DNA of 23,155 nucleotides. It comes from an uncultured Prevotella sp. (lineage in GTDB: Bacteria; Bacteroidota; Bacteroidia; Bacteroidales; Bacteroidaceae). The position numbers and the translations under genes are program-made. Positions 1 through 7,328 of this stretch are shown piece after piece (position 1 is the first letter of the stretch; the number at the start of each line of letters is the position of its first letter). The notes beneath the pieces were generated by a model. The model did no database searches and was not told where the DNA came from. It was given only the letters and a program-made list of their open reading frames with translations. Where the stretch lies: positions 1 through 23,155 of the forward strand of contig ONMG01000044.1 of the NCBI GenBank assembly GCA_900318855.1. The letters are read 5' to 3'.

Positions 1-22
1 GGTTGACGATTACACAGAAAAC

Positions 23-64
23 GGCGGTCGGCATTCCCTCAGCGTCAAGGAAATGCCGACCGCC
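23..64 (-). terminator. Hairpin terminator after the sigma factor gene
   Basis: A perfect 13-bp inverted repeat (23-35 pairs with 52-64) with a 16-nt loop lies 36 nt beyond the sigma factor stop codon. On the minus strand the stem is followed by a short T-rich stretch (gttttctgtg, about 22 to 13). This fits an intrinsic terminator closing the porT-to-sigma operon. The T-tract is short, so termination may be incomplete. Confidence 0.68.
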
Positions 65-100
65 GCACAGCGGGTGAGGATGCTGTGATGCTGCCTGTGC

Positions 101-838
101 TTAAAGGTTGCGCAAGACGCGCAGTCGCTTTTTCAGCTTGCGAAGAGCCGCTTTACGTATCTGCCGTACCCGTTCTCGCTTCAATCCCATGACCGTCGCC
201 GTTTCGGCGTAGGTCTTGCGCTCGCCCCCGAGTCCGGAGGTTGCTTCAACAATGGCGCGCTCACGTGGTGCCAGCACGTCGAGGGCCTGCCTTATTTCGT
301 CCTTGGTGGCATCCTCGAGCACCTCTTCGGCTGGATTCTTGGCATTGGGGTCGCCTAATACATGAAGCAAGCTCACATTGGGATTGCTTGTCAGGGGTGC
401 ATCCACCGAGAAGGCTCTGCTGCCCCGGCTGTCGGCGGCATCCTTCGGCTCATGGGGCAGACGATAGATACCGGCCTGCTCCTGTATGGCATTCTCAATG
501 CTGCGACGAATCCACCACACCGCATATTCCACGAAGCGCTGTCCCTTGGAAGCGTCGAAGCGCTGGGCGGCTTTGATGAGTCCGATGTTGCCCTCACTGA
601 TAAGGTCGGGCATGCCGAGTCCCTTGTCCTGGTATTGCTTGGCGATGTGCACCACGAAGCGCAGGTTGGACTCCGTGAGGCGGGCAACGGCCTTCTGACT
701 GCCCTTCTTTATTTCTTCAGAAAGCAGGGCTTCCTCTTCGGCCGAGAGCAGACTGTTGCGTCCTATCTCCTGCAGATAGGTGTCGAGTGAGCGGCTCTCC
801 TGCTCGGGCAGCGGCTTTCCAGTCTTGATTTCTTTCAT
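101..838 (-). CDS. Sigma-70 family RNA polymerase sigma factor lacking most of region 3
   Basis: Directs RNA polymerase to promoters. The 245-residue protein has region 1.2 (about residues 17-47), a well-kept region 2 (52-122, including the WWIRRSI promoter-melting segment at 108-114), a region 3.2-like finger (SVDAPL, 144-149) and region 4 with a C-terminal helix-turn-helix (about 186-238, RERVRQIRKAALRKLKK). This layout matches the RpoD-type factors of Bacteroidetes, which are usually near 285 residues. The shortfall lies between RLP (126-128) and SVDAPL, where only about 15 residues replace regions 3.0-3.1. It starts 39 nt after thyX with no clear promoter of its own, so it probably shares the porT-SGNH-thyX transcript. 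It may be a group 2 paralogue of the main sigma factor rather than the housekeeping one. Confidence 0.93.
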   Translation of the reverse strand: MKEIKTGKPLPEQESRSLDTYLQEIGRNSLLSAEEEALLSEEIKKGSQKAVARLTESNLRFVVHIAKQYQDKGLGMPDLISEGNIGLIKAAQRFDASKGQRFVEYAVWWIRRSIENAIQEQAGIYRLPHEPKDAADSRGSRAFSVDAPLTSNPNVSLLHVLGDPNAKNPAEEVLEDATKDEIRQALDVLAPRERAIVEATSGLGGERKTYAETATVMGLKRERVRQIRKAALRKLKKRLRVLRNL

Positions 839-877
839 TATCGTTACTTTTATGGTTAGTCGTTGAGCAACTGTTCC

Positions 878-1753
878 TTAGAGCAGCCCTCGCTGTTGAA
901 ATTCCATGTAAAGAGGCATTGCCAGCACCTTGGCGTCGGGATGGGGAGCGCCCGTAGTGCCAAGGGCACGGAGGTTGAAGAAATGCTTCCAGTCGGAGAC
1001 AAAGGCTGTATGCACGAGCTCTGTGTTGACGTCGAGTGGCAGTACCACGCGCGCTTCCTGAGGCTTCCGTCCATGACTGACAAGCGTCATGTAGGCCAGT
1101 TCGGACGCGAGGTTGGCAAAGAGCCAGCAGTCGATGTCAGTCCAGTCGGCGCTGCCCCGACCGTCGGCAATGTCACGGCAGAGGTCGGCGAGCTTATGCT
1201 CACCGGCTTCGATGCCACCAGCCGAAGCCTCCCTCACCCATGCGGGCTCGTTGACACTCATCTCCCCACCAAACTTATCCTTACTGTAGTTGCAGTAGCG
1301 TGTGCTCTGCTCGGCCATGGAGTTGGCTCTGTGGCGATTGAACTCACGGGTGATAGCCACCTGGGTCGTAAAGTGCACCGTCACGCGGCGCTCGTGCTCC
1401 GGCGTGGGCTCCCCGATGAGCTTCAGGTCGTCCATCCATCCATTCTCCACCAGCACTCTGAGGTTGGTGCTCACATAGATTTGACCATTATGACAACGGC
1501 AGTGGGTGAAACGGTTGCCCATATACTTCTTCAGTGGCCCATCCTCGTCACCTTGCAGATAGACCGTCGCATGCTCGAGCATAGCGGTGTGACTCGACTG
1601 AATCATGCGCTTCACGAAGGGCTCTGCCGAGTCGGCAGTCAGATGGTTCTCACTCTTGTAGCACACGCGTCCGGCTCTCTCCACCTGACGGTAGATGCCT
1701 TGGAGTCCTGGCTCCTGGAGCCATATTTCAAAACTTGGTTGCAGTATATTCAT
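878..1753 (-). CDS. thyX: FAD-dependent thymidylate synthase ThyX
   Basis: Makes dTMP from dUMP using methylene-tetrahydrofolate as carbon donor and NADPH via FAD; cytoplasmic. The 291-residue protein contains the family signature RHR-X7-S exactly (Arg140-His-Arg142, Ser150). It also has an SSHTAMLEH block (53-61) matching the family's folate/FAD-binding SH...EH element, and QEARVVLPL (232-240), the usual C-terminal active-site block. It is somewhat longer than the shortest ThyX proteins (about 220 residues) but within the range seen in Bacteroidetes. Its ATG shares one base with the TAA of the preceding SGNH gene (TAATG), so translation is probably coupled. Its operon partners (SGNH hydrolase, sigma factor) have no obvious link to thymidylate synthesis. 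Confidence 0.95.
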   Translation of the reverse strand: MNILQPSFEIWLQEPGLQGIYRQVERAGRVCYKSENHLTADSAEPFVKRMIQSSHTAMLEHATVYLQGDEDGPLKKYMGNRFTHCRCHNGQIYVSTNLRVLVENGWMDDLKLIGEPTPEHERRVTVHFTTQVAITREFNRHRANSMAEQSTRYCNYSKDKFGGEMSVNEPAWVREASAGGIEAGEHKLADLCRDIADGRGSADWTDIDCWLFANLASELAYMTLVSHGRKPQEARVVLPLDVNTELVHTAFVSDWKHFFNLRALGTTGAPHPDAKVLAMPLYMEFQQRGLL

Positions 1754-3522
1754 TACTTATTATTTGTCGATTTCAGACATTTCTTCAGTCCCTTGGCCAT
1801 CTGCTCGTAGCCCTTTGCATTGGGGTGAGTGCCATCATTGAGGTAGAGGCTCCAGTCAACCTCGTCGCTGCTACCTTGCTTCAGCATGTAGGGACGAAGG
1901 TCGATGAGATCGATGCCCTCGTTCTGCGGGAACTGGGCACGCAGCACCTCGTTGGTGGCCTTCACCTTGGCATCCAGGCTGCGACTGGGGATTATTTCTA
2001 TCACATGGAGCTTAGCCTGGGGCTGGCGCTGGCGGATGAAGCGGGCCAGGCGAATAATACCGCCTGCCACGTCGGCCGGCTTGTCGCCCTTGCTCAGGTT
2101 GTTCACCCCTATCATGAGGAAGATTTGCCGGGGAGAGCATGCCTCGAATTCACCGTGGAAGATGCGCCAGTAGACGTTCTCTATGCGGTCCCAGCCGAAT
2201 CCCATGTTCACCACCTTACGCTTGCCGAAGAGCTTTTTCCACGACGAGGCTCCATTGTCACGCCCCTGAGGCTGCCCGCCCCAGAAATGAGTAATCGAAT
2301 TACCTATCATCAGGATGTCAGGATGAAGAGTGCGGTTCAGCCGAATCACCTCATTGTGGCGGGCAAACTGGTTGTAGGAGTTATCCCGGAAGTTCAGTAT
2401 GGGCTTGAACTGTCTGTCGGCAGCATCTTCGGGCAGCATCTCGTGCAGCTTGCGCTCATAGGCATTGGCATACTCCCGGTTGCCGATGTCGTTGGGATGG
2501 GTGCCCTCTATCATAGCGTCTTCGGTGAGACCTATCTCCGCGCTTGACAGGTAGTAAAGATTCTTCACCCCCTCAGCTTTCAGCTGCTCGTAGGCCTTGC
2601 GGAAGAGCGCGTCGGCCCGGCGATAGCGATCGTAGGTGGTGCGGTTGAAGATGCTGTCGGGCTGATTGCAGCTCTCCACCATCAGGATGGGAGCATCGCT
2701 CTTCTGCCGCAGGATGTGAATGCCCTTCACGGCCCGCTCGGTGACATCGGAGAGCACGAAGCTGTTGGGCATGGGGTCGAGGATGAAAGCGCGCGCATCG
2801 ATTTCGGCCAAAGCCTGAAACATTCCCGGCTCCATCTTCGCACTGCCGGAGAAACCGAGGTTGATGATGGGATAGCCCGTCTCGCGGCTCACAATATTAG
2901 TAATCATCAGTCCCGGACGGGAAGGTGAGGCACCATGAATTATAGAAGTTCCATAGACCACTACTGGACGTTCGGCCGACGGCTCCACGAAGCAGAACTG
3001 AGCATTGGCGTCGACTCCCACCTCCAGACTCTTCAAGCCATTGTAGGGAGGCAGATAGAGCTCATAGAGCATTCTGTGTCCGAAGCGCTTGTTGTTGGTG
3101 ATGGGCTTATAGGTAATGGTCACCGAGTCGCCTTTTATTCGCCAGCCCATGTGGTTGCCCACCCAGTGTGAGGTGCCGTCGGGCTCTGTGGCGTAGAGAT
3201 CGACTCCGGAATGATTGAGCCAGGCCATATTGGGATGGTTGCCCCTGCCGGTCAGCACATAGCGCACTGCAATATGATTGGTGGTACTGAGAAACTTCAC
3301 GCTCAAGCCTCCGCACTGCAGGGAGTTACCCCAAACGGCCTTCGACACCTGCTCTTTCAGCCGGTCGGGCAGCCGGTGGAAAGTCCTGCCTGTTTCAGCA
3401 TTCCAGGCCCTCCCGCATATCGAAGGTTCTGAGGTTTCAAAAGGACTGTGCCACTGCATCTGTGCCTGCGCCGTAGTGACAACGGCGAGCAGCATGGCAA
3501 TAAGGAAATGTCTTGTCTTCAT
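1753..3522 (-). CDS. Secreted two-domain SGNH/GDSL hydrolase
   Basis: Probable periplasmic or surface carbohydrate esterase (deacetylase-like) of 589 residues. A signal peptide is clear (positive MKTRH start, hydrophobic stretch, cleavage near AQA/Q21). A beta-rich N-terminal region (about 30-180) precedes the first SGNH domain (about 185-365), which has GTS (Ser193), GFSG (222-225), Asn253 and EGTHPND (His342). A second SGNH domain (about 400-585) has GNS (Ser409), GFG (441-443), GVNN (472-475) and DGTHPN (Asp563, His566). Domain 1 has Glu where the catalytic Asp is usual; domain 2 is canonical. The substrate cannot be read from the sequence; sialic-acid or xylan acetyl esters are common for the family. 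It lies 19 nt after porT and overlaps thyX by one base. Confidence 0.88.
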   Translation of the reverse strand: MKTRHFLIAMLLAVVTTAQAQMQWHSPFETSEPSICGRAWNAETGRTFHRLPDRLKEQVSKAVWGNSLQCGGLSVKFLSTTNHIAVRYVLTGRGNHPNMAWLNHSGVDLYATEPDGTSHWVGNHMGWRIKGDSVTITYKPITNNKRFGHRMLYELYLPPYNGLKSLEVGVDANAQFCFVEPSAERPVVVYGTSIIHGASPSRPGLMITNIVSRETGYPIINLGFSGSAKMEPGMFQALAEIDARAFILDPMPNSFVLSDVTERAVKGIHILRQKSDAPILMVESCNQPDSIFNRTTYDRYRRADALFRKAYEQLKAEGVKNLYYLSSAEIGLTEDAMIEGTHPNDIGNREYANAYERKLHEMLPEDAADRQFKPILNFRDNSYNQFARHNEVIRLNRTLHPDILMIGNSITHFWGGQPQGRDNGASSWKKLFGKRKVVNMGFGWDRIENVYWRIFHGEFEACSPRQIFLMIGVNNLSKGDKPADVAGGIIRLARFIRQRQPQAKLHVIEIIPSRSLDAKVKATNEVLRAQFPQNEGIDLIDLRPYMLKQGSSDEVDWSLYLNDGTHPNAKGYEQMAKGLKKCLKSTNNK

Positions 3523-3541
3523 AGGTTGACGATTTTAAGTG

Positions 3542-4288
3542 TTATTCAAAATAGAAGGTGAGCACGAACATCTTGGTCCGGCTTCTGTTGACCGACCGCG
3601 CAAAGGGCATCATGTTGACGTCCTTGATATCGTTGATATGGCTGCTATTGTAGCTGTCGGTCAGACTGTAAAGGAACTTCAGCTCGGGTCTCAGCTTAAA
3701 GAACTCCAAATAGAAATCGCAACCGGCACCAATCTCCAGGTAGAGGTCCTGTTTCTTCAACTCAAGGAAGTCGTCACGGTGATTGCTGAGATTAATCATC
3801 GGGTTGAGCCCTGCCATGAGATAAGGTCGGTGATTGCCATTGCGCGGACCCGAGAAGATGAGGTCGAAAGCTGCCGACACATAGACCGTCTTCAGGTCCT
3901 GGTTCTTCTCCGTGGGATTGCCCTTACTGTCACGATGCGTGAGGTCACGAAAGGAGATATGCCTGTTGCCGAAGTAGATGGCAGGGGCTATGCGAAATTG
4001 GAAATTCTCGGTCAGACGGGCCTCACCCAGCACACCCACATTGAGTCCCGGGTCCCAGCGATCCTCGTCGGCCGTCACTATGGACTCGTAGGTTGTTCCG
4101 TCGTCCGCCGTCATCGTTTGAGGGCCGACATTCCTCATCTCAATATCCTGAAGGTGAGTACCAACGAGGATACCGAAATGGAAAGGACGCAAGTCGGTGT
4201 AGGGGCGGTTCTGCACCGTGCCGCCAATCTGGCCCAGCGCGCTGCTGGCCACCCCGAACAAGAGGAGCAGTGTCAGTAAATGCTTCAT
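3542..4288 (-). CDS. porT: PorT-like outer-membrane beta-barrel protein (type IX secretion)
   Basis: The 248-residue protein has a signal peptide (MKHLLTLLLLFGVASSALG, cleavage before Gln20) and then alternating short beta-strand sequences ending in an aromatic C-terminal strand (FVLTFYFE), as in an eight-stranded barrel. The block NRPYTDLRPFHFGILVGTHL resembles the N-terminal part of PorT/SprT, an outer-membrane component required for type IX secretion in Porphyromonas and gliding Bacteroidetes. Length matches that family. It is the first gene of its operon, 19 nt before the SGNH hydrolase gene. A generic outer-membrane beta-barrel of the same superfamily is the main alternative. Confidence 0.8.
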   Translation of the reverse strand: MKHLLTLLLLFGVASSALGQIGGTVQNRPYTDLRPFHFGILVGTHLQDIEMRNVGPQTMTADDGTTYESIVTADEDRWDPGLNVGVLGEARLTENFQFRIAPAIYFGNRHISFRDLTHRDSKGNPTEKNQDLKTVYVSAAFDLIFSGPRNGNHRPYLMAGLNPMINLSNHRDDFLELKKQDLYLEIGAGCDFYLEFFKLRPELKFLYSLTDSYNSSHINDIKDVNMMPFARSVNRSRTKMFVLTFYFE

Positions 4289-4328
4289 ACCTCATAATAA
4301 CGCTCTTTCGCCTCCTTATATTGTAGGC

Positions 4329-4369
4329 GGGAGAAGGAGAAAAGTATAAATTAATTAAAATCTTCTCCC
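4329..4369. repeat. Imperfect inverted repeat in the porT leader / upstream of the ferredoxin promoter
   Basis: gggagaag (4329-4336) can pair with cttctccc (4362-4369) across an AT-rich 25-nt loop. It lies in the 5' leader of porT (minus strand) and just upstream of the -33 element of the ferredoxin promoter. It could be a leader hairpin or an operator; no function can be assigned. Confidence 0.35.
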
Positions 4370-4371
4370 CA

Positions 4372-4405
4372 TTTGTAGGTATTACAAAGAATAATATTAC
4401 CTTTG
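4372..4405 (+). promoter_or_regulatory. Bacteroidetes-type promoter for the ferredoxin gene
   Basis: TACCTTTG at 4398-4405 matches the Bacteroidetes -7 consensus TAnnTTTG exactly. TTTG at 4372-4375 is a candidate -33 element, 22 nt upstream, slightly wider than typical. Transcription would begin near 4412, giving a 5' leader of about 67 nt that is A-rich next to the ATG and has no Shine-Dalgarno, as in well-expressed Bacteroidetes genes. Confidence 0.7.
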
Positions 4406-4412
4406 CAAGGTA

Positions 4413-4443
4413 CAAAAGTAGGTATCATCCGAGCATAGTACAA
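4413..4443 (-). promoter_or_regulatory. Bacteroidetes-type promoter for the porT operon
   Basis: On the minus strand, TACTTTTG (4420 to 4413) matches TAnnTTTG exactly, and TTG (4443 to 4441) lies 20 nt upstream as a -33 element. Transcription would start near 4406 and run into porT after a leader of about 118 nt. The -7 box is only 7 nt from the divergent ferredoxin -7 box. Confidence 0.62.
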
Positions 4444-4478
4444 TAACATTAATAACATAACAAATAAAAAAGATTATC

Positions 4479-4652
4479 ATGGCTTACGTAATTGGTGACG
4501 ACTGCATCGCATGCGGTACATGTATTGACGAGTGCCCCTCTGGCGCAATCTCTGCTGGTGACACAAAGTATTCTATCGACCCGGACCTCTGCACTGAGTG
4601 CGGCACTTGCGCAAGTGTGTGCCCCAATGAGGCAATCAGCCTGCCCGAGTAA
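4479..4652 (+). CDS. 2[4Fe-4S] bacterial-type ferredoxin (57 aa)
   Basis: A small soluble electron carrier. The 57-residue protein begins MAYVIGDD and has two canonical cluster-binding motifs, CxxCxxCxxxCP: Cys9, 12, 15, 19 and Cys38, 41, 44, 48. These are arranged in the internal two-fold repeat of clostridial-type ferredoxins and match the family's usual 55-60 residues. It is the only plus-strand gene recognised here and stands alone between its own promoter (4372-4405) and a strong terminator (4678-4723), so it is monocistronic. The clean promoter, A-rich leader and strong terminator suggest high expression. Likely partners are pyruvate:ferredoxin oxidoreductase and other anaerobic redox enzymes, although no partner is encoded nearby. 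Supplying electrons to the adjacent pigment cluster is possible but unsupported. Confidence 0.97.
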   Translation: MAYVIGDDCIACGTCIDECPSGAISAGDTKYSIDPDLCTECGTCASVCPNEAISLPE

Positions 4653-4677
4653 TAAATAGCGGGTATACCGTTTGAGG

Positions 4678-4723
4678 GTGCCTCCCTTCAGTACTGAGAC
4701 TGAAGGGAGGCACTTTCTTTTTC
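4678..4723 (+). terminator. Strong intrinsic terminator of the ferredoxin gene
   Basis: A perfect 15-bp stem (4678-4692 with 4699-4713) and a 6-nt loop are followed by tttctttttc. It begins 25 nt after the ferredoxin stop. The same hairpin lies 17 nt beyond the stop of the convergent minus-strand oxidoreductase gene, but the minus strand has no T-tract after the stem, so termination from that side should be weaker. Confidence 0.93.
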
Positions 4724-4730
4724 ATCGGCT

Positions 4731-5711
4731 TCACCGGCCGTTCTCGTGTGCAATATCCGCGCGGGCCTTATCGAGGGTGCGCATTGCCTGAAGCGACAGG
4801 TGGAGCCAGTCCCGCATCTGCGCAAAGTCCCGGTTGTCGATCACACGGGCCATATCTTCCATCTCCGGGCAGAGCCGATGCGGCCAGTCCGGTTCTTTCC
4901 ATTCCTGGTGCACACCGTCGATGAGCGTCTCCACATGTCCCATCCTACTCACCGAATCATTGACTCTTATCCATCCCCTCTCGCCTTCTATAACGGCGAA
5001 GCAGGGACCATCGGCATCCTTGGCTCCCAGGCATACAGCCTGCATCTGCGGATAAGAGAGGGTGAGCAGCCCAGAGGTATCAATGCCATTGTAACCCCGA
5101 TTGGCCTCATAACGCACCTTGGAGGGCTCGCCAAACAGTCCGGTGACGAAATCGAGATTATAGATATTAATATCCATAAGAGCCCCTCCGGCTAAAGCTG
5201 TACTGAAAGCCGGTGCCACATCATGATCGAGATAACGGTCGTAGCGCGAGGATCGCTGACTGTAATTACAGCACACCAGGCGGACGGGACCCAGACTGCC
5301 CAGCAGCTGCCGGAGCTGCTGATAAAGGTGGAAATGCCAGGTAGTGACAGCCTCGAAGAGCATGCAGTGGTTGCGCTCGGCCAGCTCCATCAGGTCGCAG
5401 GCCTCAGCAAGAGTCGTGCAGAAAGGCTTTTCGAGGATGACATTCTTACCCGCTTCCAAGGCGCGCCGGGCATAGTCATAATGGGCGCTGTTGACAAGGG
5501 CCACATACACCGTGTCGGGCATGTCGGAAGCCAACAGCCGATCGTAGTCGTCGGTGACGGTCGCAAGGTGGTAGCGGCCAGCCAAAGAGAGGGCTCTTTC
5601 GCGCGAGTGCGACCGATAAAAGAGTGCGCGGGGCTGAACATGGGGCACGAAGCAGAGTGCTTCGAGCATCTCGGCGGCTATCTTTCCACTGCCAATAATA
5701 CTAATTTCCAT
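4731..5711 (-). CDS. Gfo/Idh/MocA family NAD(P)-dependent oxidoreductase
   Basis: The 326-residue cytoplasmic protein has the N-terminal Rossmann motif GSGKIA (7-12), the family's EKP motif (94-96; the Lys is catalytic in relatives) and the C-terminal-domain block GGALMDINIYNL (175-186). Relatives oxidise or reduce sugars, inositols or trans-dihydrodiols. The segment FYRSHSRERA (31-40) after the second strand, with no acidic residue ending the strand, hints at NADP preference, which is an inference. It is the last gene of the biosynthetic operon, 42 nt after the AMP-forming ligase. It may modify a sugar or ring in the product, or may only be co-transcribed. Confidence 0.88.
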   Translation of the reverse strand: MEISIIGSGKIAAEMLEALCFVPHVQPRALFYRSHSRERALSLAGRYHLATVTDDYDRLLASDMPDTVYVALVNSAHYDYARRALEAGKNVILEKPFCTTLAEACDLMELAERNHCMLFEAVTTWHFHLYQQLRQLLGSLGPVRLVCCNYSQRSSRYDRYLDHDVAPAFSTALAGGALMDINIYNLDFVTGLFGEPSKVRYEANRGYNGIDTSGLLTLSYPQMQAVCLGAKDADGPCFAVIEGERGWIRVNDSVSRMGHVETLIDGVHQEWKEPDWPHRLCPEMEDMARVIDNRDFAQMRDWLHLSLQAMRTLDKARADIAHENGR

Positions 5712-5753
5712 AGGTCGAATGAGTGTCTATTAATGAGGTTAAAGTCGGAGATT

Positions 5754-7076
5754 CTATTCTTGCAGATAGCTCTTGCGGTCAAGCTTTCCATTGAAGGTGC
5801 GCCGCACAGCGTCGACCTGCTCGAAAATGCGCGGAACCTTATAAGGCTCAACTTTCGAAGCGATGTGGCGGGCTAGGTCGCGCTTGCTCACCCGGGCACC
5901 CTGCTTCACGCTGAAAAGCAGACGTAAGCAACGACCGAACAGCGGCGAATCGGCAGGCAGACAGATGCAGTCAGCCAAGGCCGGGAACGACAAGGCCGCA
6001 TCTTCCACTTCGGCGGGCGCCACCTTATAGCCACCCACATTAATGGTGTCGCCCTCACGCCCTTGAAGCCGCAGCCGTCCCTTCTCATCGATAGTTCCCA
6101 AGTCGGAGGTGATGAGCCATCCATCGTGCATCACCTCTTGGGTGAGCCGCGTATCGCCTAAATATCCGCTCATCAAGGTCGGGCCTGCGCATGCCACATG
6201 CCCCTCGTCAGTGATGCGCAGCCGCGCATGCTTCATGGGTTTGCCCAAGCAACCGGGCAGCGGCTCGCCCGCATTGAAATCGAAGGTGCTGATGATGCCC
6301 GTTTCGGTAGAGGCATAGGTGTTGTAGAGCCGGGTGTGGGGTAGGAGCCTGCATAAGGTCTTCATGTCGGCTTGTCCGAGTGGGGCCGCACCGGTTTCGA
6401 TAAAGTCGAGCCGGTCGGCCAAAGCACTGAGGCGGTCGGCACCGAACTGAAGCAGCATATGAATGCTTGCCGGAACCAGGAAGGTGGCCATGCATCTCTC
6501 CTTAGCTGTGAAGGCATCGAAGAATGCATTCATATCACTCAAGCTCTTCAGAAGGATGAGTGTTCCCCCTTGGAGCAGCAGGGGATAGAGCTTTGACAGA
6601 CTGCCGATATGGCTCATCGGGCCGCACACGACAAACACCGTAGCCGAGGTGAAGCCATGGGCTTCGGCCAGATTCTCGGCATCGGCCAATAGGGCTGTAT
6701 GGCTAATCATCACACCCTTGCGCCTGCCCGTGGTACCTGTGGTGAAGAGCACATCGGCAGTGTGAGGGGGCAACGGCGCCGACAGGCATTGACGTCGCAG
6801 AGCATCCAGTGTGGCAGAAGGGATTCCGGCCTCCAAGGGCACACAGGTCTTGCCGGCCACATGCGCAGCCAAATAAGTGATGACGAAACGCTCATCTTGC
6901 GTGCAAGGCAAGAGTACCACCTGGCAGGCATCACCACAACCGGAAAGCCGGTCGGCCTCCAACTTCACATCCTCAGCCAGTTCCGCATAGGTAAGCCGCC
7001 GGGAGCCACAGCAGATGGCCGTTTTGTCCGGTGTAGCCTCAGCATGGGCGAACAGGCAATCCTCAATCATTGTCAT
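5754..7076 (-). CDS. AMP-forming acyl/aryl-CoA or acyl-ACP ligase
   Basis: An adenylate-forming enzyme that activates a carboxylic acid with ATP and passes it to a thiol. Visible core motifs are the P-loop FTTGTTGRRKGVMISH (111-126), YASTETG (254-260), TSDLG (323-327), GREGDTINVGGYKVAPAEVED (339-359, hinge and A8) and the catalytic A10 Lys in NGKLD (Lys431). At 440 residues it is shorter than most (500-550), mainly through a compact N-terminal subdomain. In aryl-polyene clusters such a ligase (ApeH-like) activates the aromatic starter acid. Its start overlaps the small ACP gene by 14 nt, or 8 nt if the second ATG (7070) is used. This suggests the ACP at 7063-7317 is its acceptor, an arrangement like DltA/DltC. 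Confidence 0.9.
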   Translation of the reverse strand: MTMIEDCLFAHAEATPDKTAICCGSRRLTYAELAEDVKLEADRLSGCGDACQVVLLPCTQDERFVITYLAAHVAGKTCVPLEAGIPSATLDALRRQCLSAPLPPHTADVLFTTGTTGRRKGVMISHTALLADAENLAEAHGFTSATVFVVCGPMSHIGSLSKLYPLLLQGGTLILLKSLSDMNAFFDAFTAKERCMATFLVPASIHMLLQFGADRLSALADRLDFIETGAAPLGQADMKTLCRLLPHTRLYNTYASTETGIISTFDFNAGEPLPGCLGKPMKHARLRITDEGHVACAGPTLMSGYLGDTRLTQEVMHDGWLITSDLGTIDEKGRLRLQGREGDTINVGGYKVAPAEVEDAALSFPALADCICLPADSPLFGRCLRLLFSVKQGARVSKRDLARHIASKVEPYKVPRIFEQVDAVRRTFNGKLDRKSYLQE

Positions 7077-7317
7077 GTTCTTTGCCTTTCTCCTTGAGCT
7101 TCTCCCGAACCAACGCGCACAGCGAGTCGAGGTTCTTTAGGTTCTTTGGCGTAGCGTCGTTGGCCTCCAGGTCGATGCCGTACTCTTTGGAGAGAGTCAT
7201 TAGAATGGCCGTGACTCCCAGGCTGTCGAGCTCTGCGAAGAGGAAGTCGCTGTCTAAGTCGACGAGGGGAAGAATGTCCTGCAGCAATGCTTTGATGTGT
7301 TGTCTTGTTATTTCCAT
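7063..7317 (-). CDS. Acyl carrier protein (small, ligase-associated)
   Basis: An 84-residue helical acidic protein with the phosphopantetheine attachment motif in FAELDSLGVTAI; Ser32 is the predicted modified residue. The pattern LDSL...L...YGIDL followed by NLKNLDSLCALV matches the four-helix carrier fold. It lies 11 nt after the esterase gene and overlaps the ligase gene. It differs clearly from the cluster's other ACP (21413-21673), which suggests separate roles: starter-unit loading here and chain extension there. The functional split is inferred from gene position. Confidence 0.88.
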   Translation of the reverse strand: MEITRQHIKALLQDILPLVDLDSDFLFAELDSLGVTAILMTLSKEYGIDLEANDATPKNLKNLDSLCALVREKLKEKGKEHDND

Positions 7318-7328
7318 GATGTAAAGTG

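Noticed and set aside
863..2547. Long plus-strand open frames opposite thyX and the SGNH hydrolase
   Set aside because: The minus-strand frames carry the ThyX signature and SGNH blocks; the plus-strand translations show no family features.
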